DNA of 64,000 bases from assembly GCF_001542875.1 (NCBI RefSeq), contig NZ_LMAF01000002.1, positions 891,501 to 955,500 on the forward strand, given 5' to 3'. A program made the translations under genes and the position numbers. The stretch comes from Erythrobacter sp. YT30. Lineage in GTDB: Bacteria > Pseudomonadota > Alphaproteobacteria > Sphingomonadales > Sphingomonadaceae. Positions 53,738 to 62,124 of this stretch are shown here, one piece after another (position 1 is the first letter of the stretch; every line of letters begins with the position of its first letter). Below the pieces are notes generated by a model that ran no database searches, was not told where the DNA came from, and saw only the letters and a program-made list of their open reading frames with translations.

Positions 53738-54031
53738 TTATTCGTCCGGTTCGCTATCCGTCTTTGACTTTCGCGATGAACTTGATGGAGAGCCCGATCC
53801 AGATGCGGTCCGCATTCCCCCTTCGACGAAACTTTGAAACAGCTTCATTCCCATTTGGCCCATAGGTGCCAAACGCTCAGCGTATTCCTGCAATTGATCA
53901 GGGCTACTCACGCCCTTCATGGCCTTCGCAATATTATCGACGTAGACCGAATTCGCCTGGCTCACATCCGGTAGTCCCATAAAGGTGCGCGCCTCTTCCG
54001 GAGTGCATTCGATTTCTACGTTGATCTTCAT
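53738..54031 (-). CDS. DUF6489 family protein
   Basis: A 97-residue protein: MKINVEIECTPEEARTFMGLPDVSQANSVYVDNI, then a helical middle (MGQMGMKLFQSFVEGG) and a Ser/Pro-rich acidic tail. The N-terminal EIECTPEEARTFMGLPDV is the DUF6489 signature of Sphingomonadales and Rhodospirillales. Function unknown. The same region in related genomes sits beside mnmE, and it may affect that operon. Confidence 0.82.
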   Translation of the reverse strand: MKINVEIECTPEEARTFMGLPDVSQANSVYVDNIAKAMKGVSSPDQLQEYAERLAPMGQMGMKLFQSFVEGGMRTASGSGSPSSSSRKSKTDSEPDE

Positions 54032-54138
54032 GGGACTGGCCCCTCTCGTTGCATACGAGGCCTATTTGGGGCTGTGGGGCGCTTTGTGCAACAAGTCACA
54101 ATCACGCATGTGGCGAGAAAGCGAGAATCTCAGTCTGT

Positions 54139-54537
54139 TTACGATGCAGCAGGCTGACTGAGGAAGTCTCTAATAATACTGTCCAAGCCGCTAGGCACAT
54201 CGCGACCTGCCTGTTCAGCAATTTCAGCCAAGATGGCATCGTTAGAAGTCGATCGAAGTCTGCGCATTGACCATTTGGAGAAGGCCGAATGGGCGATCTG
54301 CTCATCGAGTACAACCGTGCAATCGCAGTGCCGATTGTCGCTCTGGATTACGCCATAAAGAGCCGAGATTTGGTCTGCTGGACCTTCAAGGAGCTGCAGA
54401 AAGCGGCGGTTCGAGTATAGCAGGAAGCCACTGAGACCAATGTCGCCATTCTTGCGAGCAGACTGAGAGACAATCCGAAAGAGATCGCCTTCGGCAAAAT
54501 CCGCCGTAGCAACACTGGTGTATACCAATCGTCTCAT
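54139..54537 (-). CDS. short BLUF blue-light sensor protein (first of two)
   Basis: A 132-residue protein made of a BLUF domain and short C-terminal helices. The flavin-binding residues are in place: Y6 (VYTS), N30 (ARKNGDIG) and Q48 (FLQLLEG), with W89 and M91 (KWSMRR). The distances Y-Q of 42 and Q-W of 41 match AppA (Y21, Q63, W104). The protein should bind FAD and rearrange hydrogen bonds under blue light. No effector domain is attached, so signalling must go through a partner. It is tandem with a second BLUF gene, 84 bases upstream, on the same strand. Confidence 0.9.
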   Translation of the reverse strand: MRRLVYTSVATADFAEGDLFRIVSQSARKNGDIGLSGFLLYSNRRFLQLLEGPADQISALYGVIQSDNRHCDCTVVLDEQIAHSAFSKWSMRRLRSTSNDAILAEIAEQAGRDVPSGLDSIIRDFLSQPAAS

Positions 54538-54621
54538 ACCTTACCCGCATAGAGCTATGCTTATAAAGAATGCTTAATCGACAGGTACACTAATCTCCTT
54601 TCAATCGAATGCGCCTTGCAT

Positions 54622-55014
54622 TCAATTGAGGACGGCGAAATTCATAATGATGCGCCGCGTTTCGTTATCCAGCCCTTTTGGCAGATCACGATCGAGCATT
54701 TTTTTCCGGTCCTCAATGCTTTGCGCTATCAAGACCCGTTTCATTGCCCAATTGGGGCACGCCCGATCATCTATGGTACGGCGATCTAGCACCGAAATGC
54801 CGGTATGCCTTGGATCGTGTGTAATCCGTACCATCAGCGATATGAGCTCAGCCTCTTCCCCCTCCAGCAATTGGAGAAAATTGCGCCCATTGTAGAGCAA
54901 CAGCCCGGTAATACCCTTCTCAGGATTGTTGCGCGCGCTTGTCTGGAGGATCGACTCCACCTCTTCACGCGAAAGGCTCGGCGCGGTGCTGATATATAGA
55001 TACTGACTTAGCAT
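54622..55014 (-). CDS. short BLUF blue-light sensor protein (second)
   Basis: A 130-residue BLUF protein: QYLYISTA with Y7, ARNNPEKGITGLLLYNGRNFLQLLEG with N30 and Q48, and NWAMKR with W89 and M91. All flavin-contact residues are intact, although the Y-Q interval is one residue shorter than in its neighbour. The C-terminal part (LPKGLDNETRRIIMNF) is similar in length to, but differs in sequence from, the partner (VPSGLDSIIRDFL), so the two are diverged paralogues. It lies 53 bases downstream of rho on the same strand, so read-through from rho is possible. Confidence 0.9.
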   Translation of the reverse strand: MLSQYLYISTAPSLSREEVESILQTSARNNPEKGITGLLLYNGRNFLQLLEGEEAELISLMVRITHDPRHTGISVLDRRTIDDRACPNWAMKRVLIAQSIEDRKKMLDRDLPKGLDNETRRIIMNFAVLN

Positions 55015-55067
55015 GATGTCGTCCGTCCCCCGGAAACTCTTATAGCTGAGTTTTTCGGTTCCTTACA

Positions 55068-56333
55068 TCACTGGTTCATCGTGTCGAAGAAATCTTCGTT
55101 GGTCTTGGAGTCCTTCATCTTGTCGAGGAGGAATTCCATAGCATCTACGGTTCCCATCTGCATAAGGATGCGGCGCAACACCCACATCTTAGAAAGCTTG
55201 TCCTTCTCAACCAGCAGCTCTTCTTTACGTGTGCCTGATTTCCCAACATCGAGAGCGGGGAAGATACGCTTGTCTGAGACCTTGCGATCAAGCACGATTT
55301 CTGAGTTACCGGTGCCTTTGAACTCTTCAAAGATCACTTCATCCATGCGGCTACCGGTATCAATCAGCGCGGTGGCGATGATGGACAGCGATCCACCCTC
55401 TTCGATATTACGGGCTGCACCAAAGAAGCGCTTTGGCCGCTGCAGAGCGTTTGCATCGACACCGCCGGTAAGAACCTTACCAGAGCTTGGCACGACGGTG
55501 TTGTAGGCGCGGCCAAGACGGGTGATCGAATCGAGCAGGATTACAACATCATTCTTGTGCTCGACCAGGCGCTTAGCCTTTTCAATAACCATTTCAGCCA
55601 CTTGAACGTGACGATTGGCTGGCTCGTCAAAGGTTGACGAGATCACCTCACCTTTAACGCTGCGCTGCATATCGGTCACTTCTTCCGGACGTTCGTCAAC
55701 GAGAAGAACCAACAGAAATACTTCGGGATGGTTGTCGGTGATTGCCTTGGCAATATTCTGCAGCAGCACGGTTTTACCAGTGCGCGGCGGTGCCACGATC
55801 AGTGCGCGCTGGCCTTTGCCCTGCGGTGAGACGATATCAATCACGCGCGCCGACTTGTCCTTTACGGTGGGGTCAAGCGTATCGAGATTGAGTTTCTCCT
55901 CTGGATAAAGCGGCGTAAGGTTGTCGAAATTTGTACGCATCCGAACCGCGGAAGGATCTTCAAAGTTGACGGTCGCGAGGCTCGTGAGAGCAAAGTACCG
56001 CTCGCCTTCTTTGGGTGCACGGATCTCACCTTCGACAGTGTCGCCTGTGCGCAGGCCCCACTTGCGGATCTGATTGGGGGAGACGTAAATGTCATCCGGC
56101 CCGGCCAGATAGTTCGCCTCTGGTGAGCGGAGAAAACCAAAGCCATCTTGCAGCACTTCAATCGTGCCGATGCCCATGATCTTTTCTTCGTATTCTTCAT
56201 CTTCAGCCAGCTCGCGCAGGATGCTGAACAGCAGGTCCTGCCGGCGCATTGTCGATGCGCCTTCGACGCCCAGCTCTTCGGCCATGGCAACCAGTTCGGC
56301 CGGTGCTTTAATCTTTAAGTCTTTGAGGTGCAT
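55068..56333 (-). CDS. rho: transcription termination factor Rho
   Basis: Rho is the hexameric RNA-dependent ATPase that ends transcription. The 421-residue protein has an N-terminal helical domain ([22 protein letters not shown]), an RNA-binding OB domain ([27 protein letters not shown]), and an ATPase core with [15 protein letters not shown] (Walker A), [13 protein letters not shown], and ITRLGRAYN with the GGVDANAL Q-loop/R-loop region. The ATG at 56333 begins the conserved N-terminus. Upstream lie 219 bases without a gene, then hemJ; this gap likely holds the rho promoter. Confidence 0.97.
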   Translation of the reverse strand: MHLKDLKIKAPAELVAMAEELGVEGASTMRRQDLLFSILRELAEDEEYEEKIMGIGTIEVLQDGFGFLRSPEANYLAGPDDIYVSPNQIRKWGLRTGDTVEGEIRAPKEGERYFALTSLATVNFEDPSAVRMRTNFDNLTPLYPEEKLNLDTLDPTVKDKSARVIDIVSPQGKGQRALIVAPPRTGKTVLLQNIAKAITDNHPEVFLLVLLVDERPEEVTDMQRSVKGEVISSTFDEPANRHVQVAEMVIEKAKRLVEHKNDVVILLDSITRLGRAYNTVVPSSGKVLTGGVDANALQRPKRFFGAARNIEEGGSLSIIATALIDTGSRMDEVIFEEFKGTGNSEIVLDRKVSDKRIFPALDVGKSGTRKEELLVEKDKLSKMWVLRRILMQMGTVDAMEFLLDKMKDSKTNEDFFDTMNQ

Positions 56334-56552
56334 TGTATTTGTAGTCCGATAATCGAGAATTGGCCGGGCCGTCAGTGCCACCGTTGAGAATTAGTGGTGC
56401 CCTTATCTAATCAAAGAATTGGGGCTGGGCTTGGAGAAAGCAGACGAAGCCGCACGACTTGTACAGCTAATCCGGAGTGATGGTCGCTAAGTACGGTGCG
56501 CAAGGATCAAGGTCAATGCGCGCGGATGCCAGAATTTGCAAAAAACCGCAGA

Positions 56553-56999
56553 TCAGAATGGACGCACGTAAACCAGCAAGACAATCAGCACCAATAAGAG
56601 CCCAGGCACTTCGCCAATCATCCGAAGCGTCTTTTCCGACAAGGGCCTTTCACCGCGCGCCATTTTCTTGGTCTGTGCTACCAGCCAGCCGTGATAGCCG
56701 CTTAAGATAACCACCAAGGTGATCTTTGCATGAAGCCACCCTGCTCCAGTGAAAGCGTTGAGGCCAAAAGCCAATATCAGGCCCAAGACCCACACGATGA
56801 TGAGGCTTGGTGTAAGAATGATCTTGCGCAGTTTCCCCATGCGATCTGCCCATTTGGCCTCTCCCGCCGAGCCTGGCTCATGATCGAGCATGTAGATGCA
56901 CTGGCGCGGCAGCATGAACAGGCCCGCAAGCCAGAAGACCATGAAAACGACGTGGCCGACTTTCAGCCACGGATAAACGTAAGGAAAAATCGCATCCAT
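56553..56999 (-). CDS. hemJ: protoporphyrinogen oxidase HemJ (UPF0093/CopD family)
   Basis: HemJ oxidises protoporphyrinogen IX to protoporphyrin IX in the membrane, with a heme cofactor. The 148-residue protein has four hydrophobic segments, and conserved His in PWLKVGHVVFMVFWLAGLFMLPR and GWLHAKITLVVILSGYHGW, then GERPLSEKTLRMIGEVPGLLLVLIV. It sits 9 bases downstream of hemE on the same strand, so the two heme-pathway genes are co-transcribed. Generic annotations call it a CopD-like protein. Confidence 0.9.
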   Translation of the reverse strand: MDAIFPYVYPWLKVGHVVFMVFWLAGLFMLPRQCIYMLDHEPGSAGEAKWADRMGKLRKIILTPSLIIVWVLGLILAFGLNAFTGAGWLHAKITLVVILSGYHGWLVAQTKKMARGERPLSEKTLRMIGEVPGLLLVLIVLLVYVRPF

Positions 57000-57008
57000 G
57001 GTGCAGGA

Positions 57009-58025
57009 TTATCCTCTCAATGTCGCAAGCAATTGCTCGACATGGGCAATCGGCGTGAATTGGCCGATACCGTGGCCAAGATTAAAGACATGCGGACGAT
57101 CCTCAAACGCCTCGATGATGGTTTTCACGCGCTTTGGCAGCATCGGACCGCCAGCTTCAACCAACAATGGATCAAGATTGCCCTGAACCGGCATCCCAGA
57201 AGGCAGGGAAGCATGCACAGAGGCCGGATCAAGTGTTTCGTCGAGCCCAACTGCATCCACACCCGTCTCACGCGCATAGGCGGCCAATTTGGAGCCTGCG
57301 CCTTTTGGAAAACCGATTACCGGCGTATCAGGATGAGATTGCTTTAACGCTGCGGTGATTTTGGCATTCGGTGCCACTACCCAGCGTTCAAATTCATCTG
57401 GAGCAAGGCTTCCTGCCCAACTGTCAAACAACTGAACTGCTTCCGCGCCTGCATCGATTTGCCCGCGCAGATAGCCAATCGTGACATCGATAATCGCATC
57501 AAGGATTGCCTGCATACGCTCAGGATCCTTGTAGGCCAGCAAACGGGCAGGCCCCTGATCTTTTGAGCCTTCTCCAGCGATCATATAGGTCGCAACTGTC
57601 CAAGGTGATCCCGCAAAACCCAGCAGCGTCACGTCATCGCTGATAAGGCCGCGAGTAAGACGCAAAGTCTCATAAATCGGTTCGAAACGATCAGGAGCTG
57701 CGGTAAAATCTGCAAGCTCTGCTTCCATCAATGTAGGGCTTAACTTCGGTCCTTCGCCAGCCAAAAACTCAAGACCCTGACCCATCGCATGGGGCACAAT
57801 CAGAATATCGGAGAACAGGATTGCACCATCAAAGCCGAACCGGCGAATGGGCTGAACAGTAATCTCAGCCGCGGCTTCGCTATCGTAAACTAGTTCAAGA
57901 AACCCGCCTTTCTCTGCCCTAAGCTCACGATATTCAGGAAGGTACCGACCAGCCTGCCGCATAAGCCAAACTGGCGGTACGGCTTGGCGTTTTCCCTTTA
58001 AAGTGTCGAGCAATGGGCCCGGCAT
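57009..58025 (-). CDS. hemE: uroporphyrinogen decarboxylase
   Basis: HemE removes four carboxyl groups from uroporphyrinogen III. The 338-residue protein shows PPVWLMRQAGRYLPEYRELR (substrate-binding Arg), ILFSDILIVPHAMG, and DSWAGSLAPDEFERWV, HGIGQFTPI, all diagnostic. AGGAGG lies 5 bases before the ATG at 58025. hemE directly adjoins the predicted replication origin, the same placement seen in Caulobacter crescentus and Rickettsia. Confidence 0.97.
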   Translation of the reverse strand: MPGPLLDTLKGKRQAVPPVWLMRQAGRYLPEYRELRAEKGGFLELVYDSEAAAEITVQPIRRFGFDGAILFSDILIVPHAMGQGLEFLAGEGPKLSPTLMEAELADFTAAPDRFEPIYETLRLTRGLISDDVTLLGFAGSPWTVATYMIAGEGSKDQGPARLLAYKDPERMQAILDAIIDVTIGYLRGQIDAGAEAVQLFDSWAGSLAPDEFERWVVAPNAKITAALKQSHPDTPVIGFPKGAGSKLAAYARETGVDAVGLDETLDPASVHASLPSGMPVQGNLDPLLVEAGGPMLPKRVKTIIEAFEDRPHVFNLGHGIGQFTPIAHVEQLLATLRG

Positions 58026-58369
58026 AGTCCCTCCTATAAACAATAAATATTATATTAATAAGTTTGATGGTGATTGTTGGCCCTGTGGAAACCGGGAATT
58101 ACCAGCCCCCTGCCCGATTTCGGGGAAAGTGCAAAGGAAATTGACTCTTGGCGAATCCGCAACCGAACTGAGTCAAGCGAGACCTATCCCCAGTGTTCCC
58201 AGCCTGTCGAAAAAGCTCCCGTCATGTCGACAATCGCCAATAGAGAAGCCCTGACAATGGGTATGAAATCCCCTCCCCTGCTTGTCGACGGTTTCCTCCC
58301 GTGGTTTATGCCTAGGGGTTTCCACAGCCCCTCGCCTTCGTCTTCTCTTCATATGCCAGATCGCCTCTC
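58026..58369. other. predicted chromosomal replication origin (oriC)
   Basis: The 344-base gap between hemE and the PPSR gene has no coding frame. It begins with an AT-rich tract (58034-58065, next to hemE) suited to unwinding. DnaA-box-like sites occur as TGTGGAAAC (58084-58092) and its exact inverse GTTTCCACA (58318-58326), each two bases from TTATCCACA, plus CTATCCCCA near 58184. Three GANTC sites (58143, 58153, 58170) cluster, the target of the cell-cycle methylase CcrM, and TTGACTC/GAGTCAA form an inverted repeat. In Caulobacter and Rickettsia the origin lies between hemE and this same kinase-family gene. All listed features are pattern-based; replication activity is inferred. Confidence 0.8.
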
Positions 58370-59215
58370 ATGAACCGTATCAACCTTCATCTCGTCTCGG
58401 ATTCAACCGGCGAAACGCTGGAAATGATCGCGAAGGCGGCATTGGCGCAATTCGATGATCCTGATGTCAGCCGCCATTTCTGGCCAATGGTGCGTTCAAA
58501 ACAGCATCTGGATCGGATCGTGCCCGACTTGGCCGATAATCCGGGGCTCGTGCTTTACACGCTGGTCAATCCCGAAAGCCGCAAACGGTTGGAAGAGCAT
58601 TGCCGCCACTTGGGTCTGCCAGCTGTTCCCGTTCTCGATCAAGTAACCGCTGTTCTGGAATCGCAATTGGGCCAAGAGGCGCATGGGCGCCCAGGTCGCC
58701 AACACTCAATGGATGATGCATATTTCAAGCGGGTGGATGCTATCCAATATACGATCGCGCACGATGACGGCGTAGGGCATGATGATTGGGAAGAGGCTGA
58801 TATCGTGCTCGCGGGCGTTTCGAGAAGCTCCAAAACGCCAACGTCGATCTATCTCGCCAATCGCGGGTACAAGACGGCGAATATCCCGCTTGTCGTGGAA
58901 AGCCCTCCGCCCAAAGCACTGTTCGGATTGCGCAATCCGCTTGTCGTGGGGCTCACAACAGCGCCAGAGCGGTTGGTACAGATCCGCCGCAATCGTCTTT
59001 TGTCACTCAATGAGGGCACCGAAACCGCCTATGTCGATAATGAGCGGGTGAAGAGCGAGCTGCAATTTGCTCGGCGCATGTTTGCCGACAATGGCTGGCC
59101 GGTGATCGACGTCACGCGCCGATCGATTGAGGAGAGCGCCGCGGCCATCATTCGCTTGGTGCAAGAGCGCAAACGCCGCGACAAGCCAGTCGACGGGGTG
59201 GCAAAACCGATATGA
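58370..59215 (+). CDS. pyruvate, water dikinase regulatory protein (PPSR, DUF299)
   Basis: A 281-residue bifunctional kinase/pyrophosphorylase of the DUF299 family, which phosphorylates or reactivates PEP synthase or PPDK. Motifs are LVSDSTGETLE at about 8-18 and the P-loop GVSRSSKTPTS at 149-159, then NIPLVVESPPPKALF and FARRMFADNGWPVIDVTRRSIEE. Length matches the family. It is the first gene right of the predicted origin. Its last 4 bases overlap maf (ATGA), starting a four-gene overlap chain to coaE. Confidence 0.93.
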   Translation: MNRINLHLVSDSTGETLEMIAKAALAQFDDPDVSRHFWPMVRSKQHLDRIVPDLADNPGLVLYTLVNPESRKRLEEHCRHLGLPAVPVLDQVTAVLESQLGQEAHGRPGRQHSMDDAYFKRVDAIQYTIAHDDGVGHDDWEEADIVLAGVSRSSKTPTSIYLANRGYKTANIPLVVESPPPKALFGLRNPLVVGLTTAPERLVQIRRNRLLSLNEGTETAYVDNERVKSELQFARRMFADNGWPVIDVTRRSIEESAAAIIRLVQERKRRDKPVDGVAKPI

Positions 59216-59808
59216 GCGCGCCCCATCTCATCCTCGCCTCAAAATCCGCATCACGCCGAGCGATGTTGGATGCAGCAGGCGTCACATACGAAGCAATCCC
59301 AGCCGATATTGATGAAAGAGCGGTGGAAGCCGGCCTTGAAGGAGCATCGCCGCCTGACGTCGCCGAGGCTTTGAGCGTTGCCAAGGCTGCAGCTCGCGCG
59401 CCCGATCATCCAGAGGCGCTGGTTTTGGGCAGCGACAGTCTGGTCGTTGTTGATGGAAAGAGGTTCGACAAGCCCAACTCACGCGAAAATGCTGCGGAGC
59501 ATTTGCGCTTCTTTTCGGGCAAGCCGATTGAGCTTCACAGCGCTGCCGCGCTTGTGCGCGGCAATACGTGCGAGTGGAGCCACGCATCGCGCGCTTTGCT
59601 GCATGTTCGCGAGTTATCTGACGACTTTATTGAAGACTATCTTGAGAAGGAATGGCCCGAAGTTGGCCACACCGTCGGGGTATTTCGGATCGAAGCGAGA
59701 GGCGTCCAGCTGTTCGAGACAATCGAAGGCGACCAGTTCACCGTGCTTGGAATGCCTCTTTTGCCATTGCTCGAGGCGTTGCGCGAACATGGCGTGTTGC
59801 TGCGATGA
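59212..59808 (+). CDS. maf: Maf family nucleotide pyrophosphatase
   Basis: A 198-residue Maf/YhdE/YceF-like nucleoside triphosphate pyrophosphatase that removes modified nucleotides such as dTTP/UTP analogues. It starts LILASKSASRRAMLDAAGV (the S-x-S-x-R-R motif), with LVLGSDSLVVVDGKRFDKP and FRIEARGVQLFETIEGDQFTVLGMP. The usual Glu/Asp/Lys positions are recognisable. It overlaps the PPSR gene by 4 bases and aroE by 4. Confidence 0.92.
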   Translation: MSAPHLILASKSASRRAMLDAAGVTYEAIPADIDERAVEAGLEGASPPDVAEALSVAKAAARAPDHPEALVLGSDSLVVVDGKRFDKPNSRENAAEHLRFFSGKPIELHSAAALVRGNTCEWSHASRALLHVRELSDDFIEDYLEKEWPEVGHTVGVFRIEARGVQLFETIEGDQFTVLGMPLLPLLEALREHGVLLR

Positions 59809-60674
59809 GCGACGTCGATGAAGTGCCTTATGCAGAGGTGATTGGTGATCCGATCAGCCAGTCGAAATCGCCGGTCATTCATGGCTTCTGGATCGAACGC
59901 CTTGGATTGAAAGCCAGTTATGGGGCACGCCGGGTAACAAACGAGACCCTTCCGGAATACATCGCGACTTCGCGGGGAAACGCCAATTGGCAGGGCTGCA
60001 ATATCACCATGCCATTGAAAGAAGCCGTCATCCCTCTGCTTGACGATTTGGATCCCGTGGCGAAGGCTATTGGCGCGGTGAACACTGTGTATCGAGAAGC
60101 TGACGGCAAACTTGTCGGGACCAACACCGATGCCGGTGGATTTCTTGAACCACTTCTGGGCATTCTCGATAAGCAACACCTTTTTCGGATGGCCCGCATT
60201 ATCGGCAATGGCGGTGCAGCGCGCGCAATTGTGGCAGCTCTCGTAGAAAACGGCTTCACGTTGGTCCTTGCTGCACGCAATGTCGGGAAAGCCCGCAATC
60301 TGCTTGCAGAGCTGGCGCCTGATGGTGAACACTACACAGCACCGCTCGCTCATTTTGCCGAGGCAACCGACTTCCCCTTTGATGATCGAAAGGGATGTCT
60401 CGATCTCATCGTCAACGCATCGCCGCTGGGGATGAAGGGCAATCCGCCCCTGCTTTTTGATTGGAGCCACGCACCACCCGGCAGCATAGTCTACGATATT
60501 GTAACAAGCCCTGCCGAGACGCAGTTCTTGGAAGCTGCCAGCAAAGCAGGCTGCCAAACAATATCAGGTCTTGCCATGCTGGTTGGGCAGGCAGCTATTG
60601 CGTTTGAAAAGTTCTTCGGTGTTCAGCCGCCGCGGGACTGTGATGAGCAATTACTGGATTTGCTGCGAACATGA
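59805..60674 (+). CDS. aroE: shikimate dehydrogenase
   Basis: AroE reduces 3-dehydroshikimate to shikimate with NADPH. The 289-residue protein has VIGDPISQSKSPVIHGFW (substrate-binding S-x-S), NITMPLKEAVIPLLDDLD (catalytic Lys), GAVNTVYR, GTNTDAGGF, and the Rossmann segment IIGNGGAARAIVAAL. It overlaps maf and coaE by 4 bases each. The ATG at 59805 is fixed by the overlap and the family start. Confidence 0.95.
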   Translation: MSDVDEVPYAEVIGDPISQSKSPVIHGFWIERLGLKASYGARRVTNETLPEYIATSRGNANWQGCNITMPLKEAVIPLLDDLDPVAKAIGAVNTVYREADGKLVGTNTDAGGFLEPLLGILDKQHLFRMARIIGNGGAARAIVAALVENGFTLVLAARNVGKARNLLAELAPDGEHYTAPLAHFAEATDFPFDDRKGCLDLIVNASPLGMKGNPPLLFDWSHAPPGSIVYDIVTSPAETQFLEAASKAGCQTISGLAMLVGQAAIAFEKFFGVQPPRDCDEQLLDLLRT

Positions 60675-61291
60675 GCTCTGACCACAAATCACATAAGCCA
60701 CTGATGCTGGGCCTCACCGGGTCGATCGGCATGGGTAAATCAACCGTCGCTGCCATGTTTGAAAAAGCTGGCGTGCCCGTGTTTGACGCTGATGCAGAAG
60801 TTCGCGCGATGCAGGGGCCTGATGGAGAACTGATCCCTGCAATCGAAGCTGCTTTCCCCGGATCAACAGACAGTATGGGCGTCGATCGAGAAAAGCTGGG
60901 CGCTCTGGTTTTTGGTGACAAGGAAAAGCTCGCCGCGCTTGAAGCGATCGTTCATCCGGCCGTTGCGGCTAAACGTCTCAAATTTTTGAATAGCAATGCT
61001 GATGCCGCAATGCTTCTCTTTGATATCCCGCTTCTCTTTGAACGGGGCGGAGAAGAAGGCTTCGATGCAGTGATTGTCGTTTCAGCCCCTCCTGAAACTC
61101 AACGTGAGCGGGTTTTGGCCCGACCAGGTATGACGCCAGAGAAATTCGAGCACATTCTCTCGCTTCAAGTGCCCGATTCAGAAAAACGGGAGCGAGGCGA
61201 TCACATCATCGATACCTCAACCACCTTGGCCGAAACAAAGGCTCAAGTTGGGGCTTTGGTCGAACAACTGCTCGCAAAGGATCGGATATGA
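60671..61291 (+). CDS. coaE: dephospho-CoA kinase
   Basis: CoaE phosphorylates dephospho-CoA at the 3' position to finish coenzyme A. The 206-residue protein shows LGLTGSIGMGKSTVAAMF (Walker A), VFDADAEVRAM, and FDIPLLFERGGEEGFDAVIVV, then RERVLARPGMTPEKFEHILSLQ. It overlaps aroE by 4 bases. The maf-aroE-coaE-dnaQ order is standard near alphaproteobacterial origins. Confidence 0.95.
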   Translation: MSSDHKSHKPLMLGLTGSIGMGKSTVAAMFEKAGVPVFDADAEVRAMQGPDGELIPAIEAAFPGSTDSMGVDREKLGALVFGDKEKLAALEAIVHPAVAAKRLKFLNSNADAAMLLFDIPLLFERGGEEGFDAVIVVSAPPETQRERVLARPGMTPEKFEHILSLQVPDSEKRERGDHIIDTSTTLAETKAQVGALVEQLLAKDRI

Positions 61292-61362
61292 TGCGTTTTT
61301 TAGCGAGCGTATCGGTGATGGCCCCCTTGCGCTGCGCATCGCTTGGGTGAATAACACTGCTA

Positions 61363-62067
61363 ATGCGTGAAGTGGTATTTGACACTGAGACAACCGGCCT
61401 TGATCCTAAAACGGGTGATCGGATGGTTGAAATTGGCTGTGTCGAGATGATCGGCAGAGTGGAAACCGGAAAAACGTTCCACGCTTATTACAATCCCGAA
61501 CGCGATATGCCTTCCGCTGCTGAAGCGGTGCATGGTTTGTCGTCAAATTTTCTGTCGGCAAAGCCCCTTTTCTCAGAGGGCGCTGATGATTTGCTTGAAT
61601 TTCTGGGCGATGCGCCGCTGGTTGCGCACAATGCCGGCTTTGATTTTGGCTTTTTGAACGCTGAGCTGGAACGAATTGGCCGCGAACCGATTTCGCTGGA
61701 TCGGATGGTCGATACGGTCGCGATCGCGCGCAAGAAACACCCGGGAGCAAAGGCATCCCTTGATGCGCTGTGCACCCGTTACGGGATCGATCGCAGTCAC
61801 CGGGTGAAGCACGGCGCACTGTTGGATGCTGAACTTCTTGCGCAGGTTTATGTTGAGCTCACCGGCGGGCGTCAGATCGGCCTCGAATTGGCTGGCGAAA
61901 TGGATTCCGCAGACAATGCATCCGCAGGGCATTCTGATGCGACCGGATTGCCCAAATCAGACCCGGCAACAAGGCGCGAACCGCGCCCACACGCCGCTTC
62001 GGCCGAAGAGCTTTCCCGGCATGCAGCCTTTGTCGAGACAATGAAGGATGCGATCTGGGTGCGTTAA
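61363..62067 (+). CDS. dnaQ: DNA polymerase III epsilon subunit (3'-5' exonuclease)
   Basis: DnaQ is the proofreading exonuclease of DNA polymerase III. The 234-residue protein has the DEDDh residues: VVFDTETTG (D7, E9), VAHNAGFDFGFL, and HRVKHGALLDAELLAQVYVEL with the His and final Asp. The C-terminal part after about 180 is Ala/Ser-rich and ends EELSRHAAFVETMKDAIWVR, likely the alpha-subunit-binding tail. It lies 71 bases downstream of coaE. Other polymerase III genes are not in the window. Confidence 0.95.
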   Translation: MREVVFDTETTGLDPKTGDRMVEIGCVEMIGRVETGKTFHAYYNPERDMPSAAEAVHGLSSNFLSAKPLFSEGADDLLEFLGDAPLVAHNAGFDFGFLNAELERIGREPISLDRMVDTVAIARKKHPGAKASLDALCTRYGIDRSHRVKHGALLDAELLAQVYVELTGGRQIGLELAGEMDSADNASAGHSDATGLPKSDPATRREPRPHAASAEELSRHAAFVETMKDAIWVR

Positions 62068-62124
62068 TTATCGGATTTTGATCGAAGGCCACAGGCACGG
62101 CCGTTTTTTGGAGGACCGGTAGAG

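Noticed and set aside
59637-60557. 306-residue minus-strand frame across aroE
   Set aside because: The plus-strand gene has all shikimate dehydrogenase motifs and overlaps its neighbours by 4 bases. The minus-strand text has no family features.
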